Of a DNA stretch of 64,000 bases, positions 10,421 through 21,310 are shown one piece after another. A program made the position numbers and the translations under genes. The notes under the pieces were generated by a model, which was given only the letters and a program-made list of their open reading frames with translations, was not told the origin of the DNA and searched no databases. The DNA is from Adiantum capillus-veneris (Eukaryota; Streptophyta; Polypodiopsida; Polypodiales; Pteridaceae). The DNA lies in assembly GCA_014529385.2 (NCBI GenBank), contig CM043952.1:67095870-67159869 (forward strand), read 5' to 3'. Position 1 is the stretch's first letter. Every line of letters begins with the position of its first letter.

Positions 10421-11290
10421 TGTCACCGGACTATAATGATTGGGTCTCTTATGGAAAAGTTGTTGGGGTGCATAATGGAGATGAAATTAAGTGATTGGGC
10501 TGAAGAGAATGACAAGCATGCAAAAGAACAAGCGGGTTTTGGTCGTGCCATAACACCATTGATAATCTTGTCACTCTTTGTGTTCTCATGGAGGAAAGTC
10601 GGTTGAAAGGCAAGCGATTGTATTGTTGTTTTGTGGACTTTAAGATAGCATTTTATATGATTCCACGTAAAAAATTGTGGAGAAGGATGGAAGAACTCGA
10701 AGTGCCAAGTGAGTTTATGCTTGCGGTTTCTCGAATCTATGAGAAGGTGATTTGTCAATTGCGCATGGGAAGAGAAATTTCAAAAAAATTGTAAGCACTA
10801 TTGGGGTTAAACAAGGATGTCCGTTGTCCCAACTCTCTTTGTTCTATATATCAATCAATTGAAACAAATGGTACTTGACTTTATGCAAGAAGAAGGCATT
10901 GAAGAGGTCACTATTTGCAATGCGGTAACCATGCTTTTGTTTTATGCGGATGATGTAGTGCTTCTAGCACACACTTTAGAAGATGCACAAAAGCTTATGG
11001 TTGTCCTTGAGAGCTTTTTCTTGCATAGTGGGCTGATTGTGAACGAATCGAAAACAAAGGCTATGCTTGTGAGAACCAACCATAAGGAGAAGCCATGCGT
11101 TGTGTACAACAATGAGACACTTGAAGTTGTTGAGAGCTTTAAGTACCTTGGCCTTGAGGTTCTGTCCCATCACAAGTGGCATGAATATGCTATGCGTCGT
11201 TTGGAAGCAAGAAAGAGAGCATATTATGCATTTGAGAACATGTGTAATGTGCAAAAACATCAAGTAATGGGTTCTCAAGAAGTACCTTTT
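10421..11290 (+). pseudogene. LINE ORF2 reverse transcriptase, frameshifted
   Basis: Recognisable non-LTR RT blocks follow in order: CHRTIMIGSLMEKLLGCIME, WAEENDKHAKEQAGFG, HNTIDNLVTLCVLMEESR (after a frame change near 10549), CCFVDFKIAFYMIPRKKLW, the GVKQGCPLS motif near 10805-10831 in another frame, LFVLYINQL, and the catalytic LFYADDVVLLA at about 10938. SKTKAMLVRTN and FKYLGLEV then follow the palm. The Asp-Asp catalytic pair is intact although the gene is broken. Confidence 0.85.
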
Positions 11291-11999
11291 TGATGCATTG
11301 GTGACACTGGCTCTTCTTTATGGAGTTGAAGTGTGGGGTGGGAGCATCTCAAAGTCTACTTGGAAAGAGTTCGAGAATGTCTAAAAGCATTTTCTTACAA
11401 ACTTTCTCCAAGTTAAGACACAAACACCATATATGCTCCTACTTCTTGAGTCGAGATCTCTTCCAATTGAGGTTATGGGCATGGAAAGGGTTGTGGATTA
11501 CATGATAAAGATGCGTCAAAACCCCTGACATTGACTTCCTACAATTGCATGGGAAGCAAGAAAAAAACTTCAAAAGACACATAAAAGCAAGATCTTGAGC
11601 ACAGCATGGATGCAAGACATAAAGAAGTGGTTTGGGAGATGGGATGCATTACACTTGCTACATGATGCTTCAATTGAATCCCAAGTGAATGAAGCTTTTC
11701 TACAATGCCAATGTATTACGGCTTGGGAGAAATCAGGTGGGTCACGCTTCATACTACATTACACCACCCATATTGCCCCCAATTACAACACCATGTTCTT
11801 CTCTGAAAGAGGAAACCGTACTACACTTACATGCTTGACCCTATTCCCTTGCCGGCGATACACACTATCGCAGCCATTTGGCTTAGCTCCCATTTCCTTC
11901 GATGCGAGACAAGGCATTGGGGCAATGGAGAAGATTCAAATCAATTGTGCACATTATTCTCACTACAAGTTTGAGAGTCTGAGTACCACACACTACTAA
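11291..11999 (+). pseudogene. LINE ORF2 C-terminal region
   Basis: After a frame change the RT thumb continues as YLFDALVTLALLYGVEVWGG and STWKEFEN, a pattern common downstream of LINE RTs. Later open sequence (11595-11999) holds ILSTAWMQDIKKWFGRWDA and, near its end, RNRTTLTCL and CAHYSHYKFESL. A Cys-rich end of the CCHC type used by some LINEs is not clear. It closes at the TAA at 11997-11999. Confidence 0.65.
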
Positions 12000-12214
12000 A
12001 GTGCTCAACTTTTTGTCACATTCAAACTTGCTTCTCTCACATTTTCAGTCATGACTTAGACCTACACACTTTCCTCTCCCAACCACAGTGTGGGCTCTCC
12101 ATTGCGACTCTCATCACCACAATTTTAGAGCATTGAGAGTCACTCATTAGCCATGCACATACTACATCACATGTAACTTTCATCTGATAGGTCATATTTT
12201 TGACCTCCGAGGAC

Positions 12215-12706
<492 letters not shown>

Positions 12707-12740
12707 TTGTCTCTTTTTCTCTCTTTTTCTTTTTTGGACT

Positions 12741-13475
12741 ACCGCTTTGACATGTAGTTAGCCTATGGACTATGCCTAGTTAATCAAAAAATCCCCATTG
12801 AAAGAGAGGATGAGGTTTCTTCAGCTCTTTGATTGAGACAAAAAGCATCAAGCTAATATCTAATGTTCTACAAAGGGGAGAAAAGGGGTCCATTGTAATT
12901 ATGAGGGTCGACTACGGGCTCTCATACTTAAAATATGGTGTTGTCTAGGTTTGGAGCTTCTTAGAGTTTATTTCCATTAGATTTGGCTTCAATGAATTGG
13001 TCACACTCTCTGCCTCAGTCTCTTACAATGTGCACATGAGTGGCAATCGTTCAATTTTTTGCTCAAAAAGAGCATGGTCCCACCCCCCATTTGGCTTGTA
13101 GAAAAACATTTTCCACTCCCAATAAGCAAGTCCTCAGTCCCCCAAACTAATCATTCATTTACAAATTCTCCACTCAAATTGGCAGGTGAGGATCTCACTG
13201 TCTGCAAGCAGCCTACATGGCCTCTGCAAAAGCTCCTATAGCTTCCTACCATCTACTACATGCTGAGAGCTTTGAACGAGAAGCTTTGCTTATGATATCC
13301 CATTTGTTTGTGGGCATTAAACACACTCGATGATTCAAACAAACTTTTCCCATGTGTGCAATGTATCAGTCAAGACATAAATTCATAAAATTTATCCACA
13401 ACTCATCTATAGAAATGAGCCTATTGCACGCCTTTTCAACCGCTTAGTGATGTCAAGAAATTTTTCCAAAAGCTT
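12741..13475. other. Unassigned sequence between LINE and tandem repeats
   Basis: I see no domain, RNA gene or element end. One plus-strand open frame (13059-13241) is short and has no recognisable motif. Confidence 0.5.
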
Positions 13476-13675
13476 GGGCCCAGTCATAAACCATAAGTAT
13501 TGTTCCTTATTACACTCTCCAAAAAGCCGCAATCTCTCTCTCATGATCTAACTTTGCATTTGCCACCAGACACTGGGGCTCAATCATAAGCCATAAGTCT
13601 TGTTACTTATTACACTCTCAAAAGAGCTGCAATCTCTCTCTCATGATCTAACTTTGCATTTTCCACCAAAAAGTG
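13476..13675. repeat. Two-copy tandem duplication, 100-bp period
   Basis: CATAAGCCATAAGT, TTATTACACTCTC and GATCTAACTTTGCATT recur exactly 100 bp apart (for example 13545 and 13645). The copies have diverged by several substitutions. Confidence 0.85.
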
Positions 13676-13947
13676 GTACTTGCTCACCTTTGTAGCAGAT
13701 ACATTCTCTATGGTATCCTGTGTTGTGGCAATGGCTCGGATGGCGAGGAGGTAATTTGGATGCAAGCAAGACGAGGGCTTGGAGGTGCAGGCATGAAGCA
13801 TTCTGAACCTCCTCTTTGAGAATACAGTGAAGGTGATATGGTGGGCACCCTTGAGAGTAGTATCGTGCATTTCAATCGGCCCTTGTGCCTAGTCTGCAAC
13901 AGGACCGAGTTCCGATGAGCTCGTAGCCATTATGGCCATGGCACACA
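13610..13947 (-). CDS. Unrecognised minus-strand open frame
   Basis: A frame of 86 residues (13610-13870) begins MHDTTLKGAHHITFTVF and ends in a helical, charged segment (VENAKLDHEREIAALLRV) encoded partly by the second copy of the 100-bp repeat. Upstream, ATGGCCATAATGG near 13942 could start a longer frame, but it meets a stop near 13890. I recognise no family. It could be a relic of an element or chance coding. Confidence 0.25.
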
Positions 13948-13991
13948 ACTAGTTGGAAGTCCAGAGAAGGATTGGACTCGTTAATATTGAT

Positions 13992-14180
13992 CACCTTATT
14001 TGTGAACTTGAGCTCTATAGAGAATAGAATGAGGAAGGAGAGAAAGAAAGAGTAGACAGAGAGTAAGAGATGAAAGCGTGACAACTTTAAGTTCACCTTA
14101 TTTGTGAACTTGAGCTCTATAGAGAATAGAATGAGGAAGGAGAGAAAGAAAGAGTAGACAGAGAGTAAGAGGTGGAGGAG
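13992..14180. repeat. Tandem duplication in copia 3' LTR, 102-bp period
   Basis: The sequence from CACCTTATTTGTGAACTTG through GTAGACAGAGAGTAAGAG (about 80 bp) is repeated almost perfectly at 13992 and 14094. It is purine-rich on this strand and lies in the downstream part of the copia LTR, so the LTR end cannot be fixed. Confidence 0.85.
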
Positions 14181-14381
14181 TGAAAGAAGTATAAGAGAGA
14201 GGGGAAAGGAGAGAAGACACTAGATTGAGGAGGAAATTTAAATTTGAATTGCGCTTAAGCACTACAATAGGAATGCCTTTTATAGGTGTATACAAAGGCA
14301 TGTAGCTATTACAAGGATAGGAAATGAGTGGTGATGTTTGAATTCATGTTGCCAGGTGTAAATTGTTATGTACTTTCCACA
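14000..14381 (-). repeat. 3' LTR of the copia remnant
   Basis: It starts TGTGGAAAGT after a run of G and A. A TATA box (CCTATAAAAGG on the minus strand, about 14276-14287) lies 95 bp in. The first 100 bp match 16172-16271. The lower boundary is approximate. Confidence 0.65.
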
Positions 14382-14548
14382 CCCCCCCTCAAACCGAAAC
14401 CATAGATCATTTACTATGAGATCCCCCCTCAAATATGAATAGGACGCACAAATAAAAAACAATGTTGAAAAAGATACAATCAATAGTGAATGGAAATGAA
14501 GCTTCAAGGAGCTTCCAAATCAGCATTTGCAAAACAAAGGACATGCTT

Positions 14549-14950
14549 CTATGGAGGCACTGACTTTGTAAGAAAATTTTCAACATTCTCATTGGTAGAG
14601 ATATACTTGATATGTATGAAGTTATCCTCAACCAGCTCTTTAATGAAGTGATACGCCAATTTGCTGTGCTTTGTGCACTTGGTAAGTTGAGGACTCTTTT
14701 CCATGTAAATTACTGATTGATTGTCACAGTGCAAAATGATTGGAGGAATGCTACATGGGATTGGTAGCTTGGCCAGCAGTGGATGAAGCCATAAGGCTTC
14801 ACGAGTGGCGAGGGATGCTAGGACATACTTTGCTTCGGTGGATGATAGAGCAAGAGATGTTTGGCACTTGGTTTGCCAAGATATTCTGCCACCTGCGAGA
14901 AGAAATACATGCCCAAAAATGCTATGCATATTCGAGTCTTGCCTGGACCA
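14549..14950 (-). pseudogene. Copia RNase H
   Basis: The frame shows the copia RNase H signature: GGRISWQTKCQTSLALSSTE, AKYVLASLATREALWL, IILHCDNQSVIYM and HIKYISTNENVENFLTK. The catalytic Asp of HCDNQS and the Glu of SSTEAKY are present. The upstream Asp segment (normally DADWAG) is not readable; the frame there is broken near 14900. The domain degrades RNA in the RNA-DNA hybrid during replication. Confidence 0.85.
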
Positions 14951-14951
14951 G

Positions 14952-16275
14952 TCAACATAACAAAGCCTTGAAGTTGCATTGGTGATGAGTGATCTTGACG
15001 ATAGTAGGTGAGAGAATGATGGCGAGTGTAATGTAGGTAGCGTAATGATATTTGGCAGCTAGACCATGGCATTTGTGAGGTGCACATATATGATGGGATA
15101 GAACATGACCAATGAAGCTAATGCCAAGCCTTGTGCATGAAATAAGATATCTTTGTTGTCCAATTAGACGAGCATATGGAAAACTTGGCATGGTGTAAGT
15201 GTCATTGGAAGATGGTGACATAGATGTGAAGAACCTATGATTGACAAGGAGAGGTGTTGTGAGTTGTGCATTAGAAGATAGAAGGACATACTCACCCAAG
15301 ATGTCCTGAATATATTTCCTTTGCGAGAGCTTGATGAATTGACAATTGGGATCCCTCTTGACTTCTTCAATGCCCAAGAAGTAAGTCATCGACCATTGGG
15401 ATCCCTGTTGACTTCAATGCCCACTGTCATGCACATGGGATTCTTCTTTAAACATTTTGACAACGTGTAAGACATATATCTCATCACTTGCCAAAATTGG
15501 AATGTCATCAACATACACACCAAGGATGGCCCACCCATGAAAGATAGTATGATAACTAAATTAGGGTATGACGTGCATTGAATCCACCCCCATCGAACAA
15601 GGAAATCATGTAAGTGCTAGAACCATTGCCTAGCGGACTGTTTAAGACCATAGATGGGCTTATTGAGCTTACAAACATAGATGTTGGAGTCATTACAAAA
15701 AAAAAAGGTAGTTGAGACATGTAAATGACTTCATCTAGCCATCCATGAAGAAAAGCAGTGCAAATGTCAATATGATGTAGATGAATATCAAAGAATGCGG
15801 CTATTTCAATAAGAATGCAAAATGAGGTGATGCCCATGATAGGAAAATATGTATTAGTGTAATCCATACCTTGTTGTTGTGTATAGCCTTTAGCAAGAAG
15901 CCTTGCTTTGTAGTGCTCAACATAACCATTGTGGCGGTGCTTCCTCTTGAGTATCCATCGATATCCGATGACATTGATGTTATTGGGCCTTGGTGTAATT
16001 GTCCATGTCTGAGTGTCTTCATGTGCTTGAAGCTCTTCTTTCATTTCTTGAATCCAATGCTCGCCTTTGAGAGATGCAATGGCATCCTCAACAGAGAGAG
16101 TATTCTCTTCTATTAGGTCGGGAATGTCGATGAAAAGATCCTCTTCTTCTGGATCAAGAATGAGGACATTCATAGGTGTATACAAAGGCATGTAGCTGTT
16201 ACAAGGATAGGAAATGAGTGGTGAGGCTTGAATCCATGTTGCCAGGTGTAAAGTGTTATGCACTTTCCACATCAT
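14952..16275 (-). pseudogene. Copia reverse transcriptase (5' part LTR-derived)
   Basis: The open frame 15556-16275 reads LKGEHWIQEMKEELQAHEDT, GYRWILKRKHRHNGYVEHYK, ARLLAKGYTQQQGMDY, IDICTAFLHGWLDEVIYM, all RVT_2 hallmarks. The first 35 or so residues are encoded by LTR sequence, so the frame is a fusion created by the deletion. The catalytic YVDD region (about 15480-15540) appears as GVYVDDIPILASDE-like sequence in another frame. A further piece (14952-15389) begins MTYFLGIEEVKRD and SQRKYIQDIL. Frame changes make it inactive. Confidence 0.85.
16172..16271 (-). repeat. Copia 5' LTR fragment (100 bp)
   Basis: Matches the start of the 3' LTR (14281-14381) with a few substitutions and stops at CACCTAT, exactly where pol sequence begins. 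It marks the deletion junction. Confidence 0.85.
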
Positions 16276-16282
16276 CTTCTAT

Positions 16283-16313
<31 letters not shown>

Positions 16314-16329
16314 TCTCTCTCTCTCTCTC
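16283..16329. repeat. Poly-C and (CT)n tract
   Basis: About 29 C followed by CT repeats. It separates the copia remnant from the caulimovirid-like block and is a plausible recombination or assembly weak point. Confidence 0.95.
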
Positions 16330-17990
16330 CACCAGTGAAAGTGAAATTGATGATTCACATGTATTAATTCCTTTAGTACCAGATAATTCAAAGGTGTATG
16401 TCTCTGAAGTGCCTCTACATATGGAAAAGGATGATCCCATGAGAGAAGCCTCTACTAGTGCTCCACCCATTCCACCAACCCCCCAATTTGTGCAAGGTAT
16501 CAGAAAAGTAGGTGATATCACATTCTACAACATTGAGAATTTGGAACAGGTTAATTATCATCCTTGTTTTAGAATATATGTACAATTGGATCTATGAACA
16601 AATATTTTTTGGAAGAATGAGGCAGCCAACTGCTGTGGAAGCAAAAATTAATGGATTCACTGGCATTCTAAAGTGTTGATGGGAAATGCTCCCTTAAGAA
16701 GTTAAAAATACCGTGTTAAAATCTCTTGACAATAGATCTCCAATGCTTGTATTAATTGAAGGAATCTACAAGGAGTTCATTGGACATCAGGAAGATGAAT
16801 CAAACCTAGCCCTTCAAGCTTTTCATGAAGCAAATATATGTAATTTCTCTTCAATTTGAGAAAAGTTGGTAAATATCATTATGGAGAACTTAAAGCAAAA
16901 TTCATCCACAAATTGGCAAAAGTAATAACAAAGCTACTTTTGGAGAAATTAGAAAATCAAAATCTTGTTCTTCAATCAGCAACACTAGGTGGCATCAGTA
17001 AAGCTCTCCAAATAGTAATACAGGAACTTTCCATCCAGAAGCAAGCACAGAAAGCATTGAAAAAATCTAAACCTTCAAAGAAGTTTTGCAAGCAGGACTA
17101 CTATAGCAAAAACTTTCACTGTGCTGATTCAAAGAAGAAATGTGCCTGCAAGGATAGAAAGAAAGAACCCAAGGAGAAGAAGTTTAGAAAAAAACCTAAA
17201 TATGGCCTTTTCAAGAAACGAAAGTCCACTTCTTCTAAAATTGATAACAAATGCTTCATCTGTCACAAAACAGGTCATTGGGCTTCTGAATGGCCCAAAA
17301 AGAAAAAATCAATGGCATTCAAGAATATAATCCTAGAATATTATTATAACTATTTAGAGCTTTTCTCCAATGAGATCTCAGGATTTTTAGTATTACACAT
17401 AACTATAGAATATTTCATGCCAATACCCTTCAATCCTCATAGATGGGAAAAATCTCAAAGAGATAACTATTCTTCACGAGGAAACAGGATTGAAGGATGA
17501 AGTGATTTCAGTTCTACTTTGATGTTTGCTAAATCAGGTAAGAAAGACAGATCTGAAATATCAATCTTTCACAACCAGCTAAAGCAGCTCTTAAAGAAGC
17601 AGAATAAGTTAATGCACTAGCTTAAAAAAGAATGGTAATTCCAGCCCTGACTAATAAATGAAGATAAAGAAAGTAAACCTTTCTTTGATGGAAGTTTTAT
17701 CAGTAATCTTGCAAGTGGAAAAGTCAAAGCTAATTATGTCTATGATCTACCACTAGGAAGAGGATCTTCTTCTTCATTTGAATCAGATTACGAAGATCTC
17801 TCAGCCATGGCATTAACATCCAAGCAACCCATTTCTTTCTCTTATGATACATTCCTCCAAAAGGAAAAAGAGCTTAAGCAAAGGGAGGAACTTCTTGCAA
17901 AGCAAGATGCACTACTCAAATGGGAAGCAGATCTTCAGGTCAAAGAGCATACTCTTGACTCTTTACAGTGGAGTGAAGTAAGGGAAATAT
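16320..17990 (+). pseudogene. Endogenous caulimovirid-like capsid/gag fragment, broken
   Basis: Several plus-strand pieces read as one degraded coding region. Near 16655 is a capsid-like NGFTGILKCWW motif, followed after stops by RSPMLVLIEGIYKEFIG-type sequence. The longest part (16856-17500) has a Lys-rich run and the zinc knuckle CFICHKTGHWASEW (17252-17293), in which the last Cys is replaced by Trp. Downstream (17807-17990) is a Glu/Lys-rich helical segment. The Trp-pair motif with a late Lys-rich CCHC resembles plant pararetrovirus coat proteins known as old copies in plant genomes. Stops, frame changes and the lost Cys show a dead copy. No movement protein, protease or RT was seen. A retrotransposon gag is the alternative. 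Confidence 0.5.
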
Positions 17991-18032
17991 TGCCTACATT
18001 AAGAAACCGGCTCTCGCTCAAGCACCTCTACA

Positions 18033-18101
<69 letters not shown>
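18033..18101. repeat. (GT)n(GA)n compound microsatellite
   Basis: GT repeat 18033-18055 followed by GA repeat to 18101. Confidence 0.95.
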
Positions 18102-18104
<3 letters not shown>

Positions 18105-19242
18105 CTTCTATTGTGTGTTGTAGTGCATCACGACACCCTTTAAGATGACGGTTGTCATTATTTCTAGCAGCTTGCTCAATTTGGCGAGCATGGCAGAGAG
18201 GGAGTTGATGAAGGTGGTGTGGTGCTCGGGGGTGAAGAAGACATTGGAAAAGTTCTTGGAGAGGGTCCAATTGTTAAAGGGCCAGCATGAGGTTGAAATT
18301 ATTACCCTAGTTCGTGAATAACTTCTTGAACTAGTTCTCGTTGGCAGCTCCGACCACCAGCCGTACTAAAGGTCGATGCCGTCATCCACCAAGAGATTTT
18401 TGATGGCTGCCCACTATCATGGAAGACCAACTTTCTAGCCTCCAAAACATTTATGAAGGAGTAGATGATGTCCACTAGCTAGTTGTCTATGGGTTAACAA
18501 CTTGCTGCGGCTGTTTTTGGGGAGTTGAGCTTGCCTTCCAAAGCGTACCTAGGGTAACAAGGATAAAAGTTGGATATACACAAAGTCATCTTCATAAACT
18601 CTCTTATAATGATATCTACGTTGGTGTCTTGGGCCATTTTGAAGCTATTCACGTTCAATTTGATCCAAAACAATGCTCCTAGAATGGTTTGCTTTCTTGC
18701 TTCTGGGCTCTCCATGACTCGACCACCCTAAACCGGCATGGAAATGATGTGGGCACTTAGTACGGATCAAACACATATTATTACACCCTAGATCATGCAA
18801 GGCAACTATCAAGTCCATGAAGAAACATCAAGTCCATCTTTTTGTTCAACACAAGTTGAACAAAACGATCGTCACAAAAATCTTACCTGCCAAAAAGTTT
18901 TATAGGGCTAAAGAATACCACTAGCAATATATGACGAAAGGGGGGTGCTTGGATTTAAACAATCAACAAAGAAAGGTTGCAATGACCTCATCCATTGTTA
19001 CGACTGAGTATCTTATGGTAATCTTCAACCATATGTGGTGGTTTAAAGCTTGCTTAGACCAAACAAGGCCATGGATTAGTCCCCTAGTTTTGTACACAAT
19101 AATACACAATCTGTAAAGCAAAATTTGGATCATCATGCCAAAAGCAGTATAGGGTTTCAACTAAAAAAAGGAGAGAGAGAGAGAGAGAGAGATTTCTTGG
19201 AAATTTCTTAGAAATTGAGGGGGTAGAGGTGAATATACCACA
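18102..19242. other. Unassigned sequence left of element A
   Basis: No domain recognised. A minus-strand frame (18494-18715, beginning MESPEARKQTIL) has ordinary protein-like composition but no family I know; neighbouring minus-strand frames are broken. A short GA tract lies at 19171-19191. The sequence ends in CACGT, of which ACGT (19244-19247) is the target duplication of element A. Confidence 0.4.
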
Positions 19243-20076
19243 CACGTTGTCGTGCTGTCACACGTACATAGTGGGAACGCATGCTACAAAATCTATCTTG
19301 TATTTTTTTTTAGATACATAATTATATTTCCTATAATGTACATATGCATATGTAAGTATAAAAATAAGCTTTCTATCTCATCTTATTATTTATCTCAAGG
19401 GTAATGTATTCTTACTTTACCATCAAAAAAATACTATGGGAAAAGTGTCAATAGCTCCGCCTCTTTAACTTGGGGCAAAAAAGCATTGATTCTTTATTTC
19501 TACTATTTCATTATCATCTCACACCCTAGCTAGATCCTATATCTAGGGTAAACTCCAATATATATATATTCTATGTATTTTTTATACTTTTCTTATATTT
19601 CTTTTTAAATAGCTACTAGGAGAGAATCAAATCCTAGTGGGACACTAGGTGGCATGATTTCAAAGATACACTTATTTTAATGCATTATTGCAAGCATGAT
19701 TACAAAACTTTGTCAAGGAGCAATGTCATGATTTCATATGGCATGAGGTGTCCTTTGGAATCAAATGAAAGTCTAGGCTAAGGGGACCACATGAAGACTT
19801 TTGCTGCCAGAAATGGACCCTATTTTGATGAATTTTTTACACAAGGTTCCAATCCGAATTGGAGAATGATTTTAAAATGAAAATCGTAGCTAATGAGCTG
19901 AAGTTTCTGCCCATATTTTTACTTTTTTATTTGGAGCTACGGTTGAGGAGATATGATCAAAATACTGGACCCCAGTCTGCCCACATCATGCAGGGACAGC
20001 TCATTTCCAACTTTTCCAATTCCTGTTCACACTGGCTCCTCTCTTCTTGTGTAAACCCTTGTGGGTTCCCTTCACC

Positions 20077-20083
20077 TATAAAA
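20077..20083 (+). promoter_or_regulatory. TATA box of element A 5' LTR
   Basis: TATAAAA in the context CACCTATAAAAGGGAACC, about 830 bp into the LTR. The copy in the 3' LTR is at 28091-28097. Confidence 0.75.
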
Positions 20084-20626
20084 GGGAACCTCTTCTTCCT
20101 TGGAAGGAACTCAAGCATTCAAGCCATTGATGAGAGGAATTCTTGAGGGAGTGAGTAGTAATGCCTAATTGTACTTAGCCCCATTAACATAAGCCCAAGC
20201 CTACACTTTCTCCTAGAGGAAAACTAGCCATTCTTGTACGCCATCCTTGGAGGATCAACTCTAATCAAAGAAGGTGTTGTACTTGGCGTATCAATCAACG
20301 TTGAATTCTCCCCTCTTCTTCTCTCTCCCATCAATAATGGTGCCGAAGGGTTTCAAGTAAGATGTGTTCTACATTGATGTTTTCTTGATTTCTTGTTGTT
20401 TTCATTTTCATCTCTAATCCAACATATATATATGTATCTAATCTCATCTCCTTAACCAAACCTATCTCTCTCATTCTTAGTAATTCATCCTCTCTAGGTT
20501 CTCTTTGCTACAGGTACATCTCTCCCCGCAGTATCCTTATTGCCTACGGGCAAGAATAGGGCTTGGGAGGGAAACTTCTCATCTCTTCACTTCTCTCGTA
20601 TCTACATTTCTCACATACTATCCTAG

Positions 20627-20845
20627 ATGAATAACCCACATGATGATCATTTCTATCGCTTTCACTCTGTACGATCTATTAGAATTAACGTATGGATTAG
20701 CTGTAAAATACACTTTCAACAACGTATAGTGTTTCTCTTCGGCCCTGAAAGGCTCAATGAAATACTTCTATCACCGGATCCCATCATACTACCTCTCATA
20801 GACTATAATTTTTCTTTTGATGTAAGCGTAGTTATCTTGCTATGA
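20627..20845 (+). CDS. Small leader ORF 1 of element A (72 aa), novel family
   Basis: ATG-to-stop frame starting MNNPHDDHFYRFHSVRSIRI and ending DVSVVILL. Its stop overlaps the start of the next ORF (ATGA, 20842-20845). The C-terminal half (FGPERLNEILLSPDPIILP) aligns without gaps to the leader protein of element B (GGERFFEVLASDQPFVLP, 34534-34752) and to the next ORF. It has no signal peptide or known motif; the conserved part looks like short beta strands around an I-L-P core. It lies in the U5/leader region upstream of gag, so it would be translated first from genomic RNA. I do not know its function. The identical position in the 3' LTR repeats it (28641-28859). Confidence 0.55.
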   Translation: MNNPHDDHFYRFHSVRSIRINVWISCKIHFQQRIVFLFGPERLNEILLSPDPIILPLIDYNFSFDVSVVILL

Positions 20846-21054
20846 ACCAAGAGGATTTGTACACACAATTAATCCCAATCACTAGGCAAAATATATATAT
20901 TATGGTAAGCACAAAACTACAATTCCAAAGAACAATTCGTAGCCTATTTGGTCAGCTAAGATTGAATGCCATTAACTCATCCATTAACCCTTTCATATTA
21001 CCCATGATACGATATGACCATAGCCTTGATGTTTTCATATTCGTATTGTTTTGA
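20842..21054 (+). CDS. Small leader ORF 2 of element A (70 aa), paralogue of ORF 1
   Basis: Begins MNQEDLYTQLIPITRQNIYI and ends LDVFIFVLF. It shares with ORF 1 the pattern K-x-x-FQ, LFG-x-x-RLN, P-x-ILP-x-I-x-Y and S-x-DV. Its start overlaps the ORF 1 stop as ATGA, an arrangement that allows stop-restart translation. Its N-terminus (MNQ, then IP) also resembles the protein in element B (MNQYNLPQDRSHIP). The two ORFs appear to have arisen by duplication. Function unknown. Confidence 0.55.
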   Translation: MNQEDLYTQLIPITRQNIYIMVSTKLQFQRTIRSLFGQLRLNAINSSINPFILPMIRYDHSLDVFIFVLF

Positions 21055-21263
21055 CATTCTCTTTTGCGTTCTTTCTTTGTGTGTGTGTGAGTGCAAGAGA
21101 GAAAGAGTGAGTCTTCTTTGATTGCACTTCTTTCAAAACCCTAGTCTTCATGGCATCTATGGTTTAACTCCTTCATATAGTTTTTGTTGAGCTCTCTCAC
21201 AAACTCTCACAGCCATAAGCCCGGTGCTTTCCTGGCAAGATCGCAAATTTCTCGACATATTTT

Positions 21264-21282
21264 TGGTGAACCCGACGTGAAA
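21264..21282 (+). promoter_or_regulatory. Primer binding site of element A
   Basis: TGGTGAACCCGACGTGAA begins 6 bases after the LTR end. TGG at the start is complementary to the CCA end of a tRNA. It is not the common initiator-Met site; I could not assign the tRNA. Confidence 0.65.
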
Positions 21283-21310
21283 CTGCTAGGGTGAGAGTTT
21301 GTGGGTAACC

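Larger units (their letters stand above)
8850..12190 (+). mobile_element. Degraded LINE (non-LTR retrotransposon)
   Basis: Two coding regions follow the LINE plan: ORF1 with coiled coil and an L1-ORF1-like RNA-binding part (8928-9878), then ORF2 with an apurinic-type endonuclease (9899-10420) and reverse transcriptase (10421-11999). Frame changes occur at about 9745, 10165, 10549, 10795, 10835 and 11290, with in-frame stops in ORF1, so it is inactive. A large internal deletion removes the end of the endonuclease and the first RT motifs. The 3' end is probably near 12190, before a TA microsatellite. The 5' limit is uncertain; the leader may extend into the duplicated flank left of 8850. Confidence 0.85.
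14000..16271 (-). mobile_element. Ty1/copia remnant with deleted 5' half
   Basis: On the minus strand a 100-bp piece of LTR start (16271-16172) is fused directly to the RT region, followed by RT, RNase H, a polypurine tract (14382-14400) and a 3' LTR starting TGTGGAAAG at 14381. Gag, protease and integrase are missing, so a deletion joined the LTR to pol. The order RT-RNase H-LTR with RVT_2-type RT identifies copia. The LTR end lies somewhere below 14000 and could not be placed because of a local tandem duplication. Confidence 0.8.
19248..21257 (+). repeat. 5' LTR of element A (2,010 bp)
   Basis: Starts TGTCGTGCTG and ends TTTCTCGACA. A TATA box (TATAAAA) lies at 20077-20083, so transcripts should begin near 20105-20115. 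The remaining 1.1 kb would then be untranslated leader carrying two small tandem ORFs (20627-20845, 20842-21054). A pyrimidine-rich TTTGCTACAG/GT at about 20505-20515 could be a 3' splice site, with a possible donor CAAGTAAG near 20360. Confidence 0.93.

Noticed and set aside
19859-20146. 95-residue open frame in the LTR of A, present in both LTRs
   Set aside because: It spans the TATA box and probable transcription start, so no transcript from the LTR would carry it whole; no similarity to the leader proteins.
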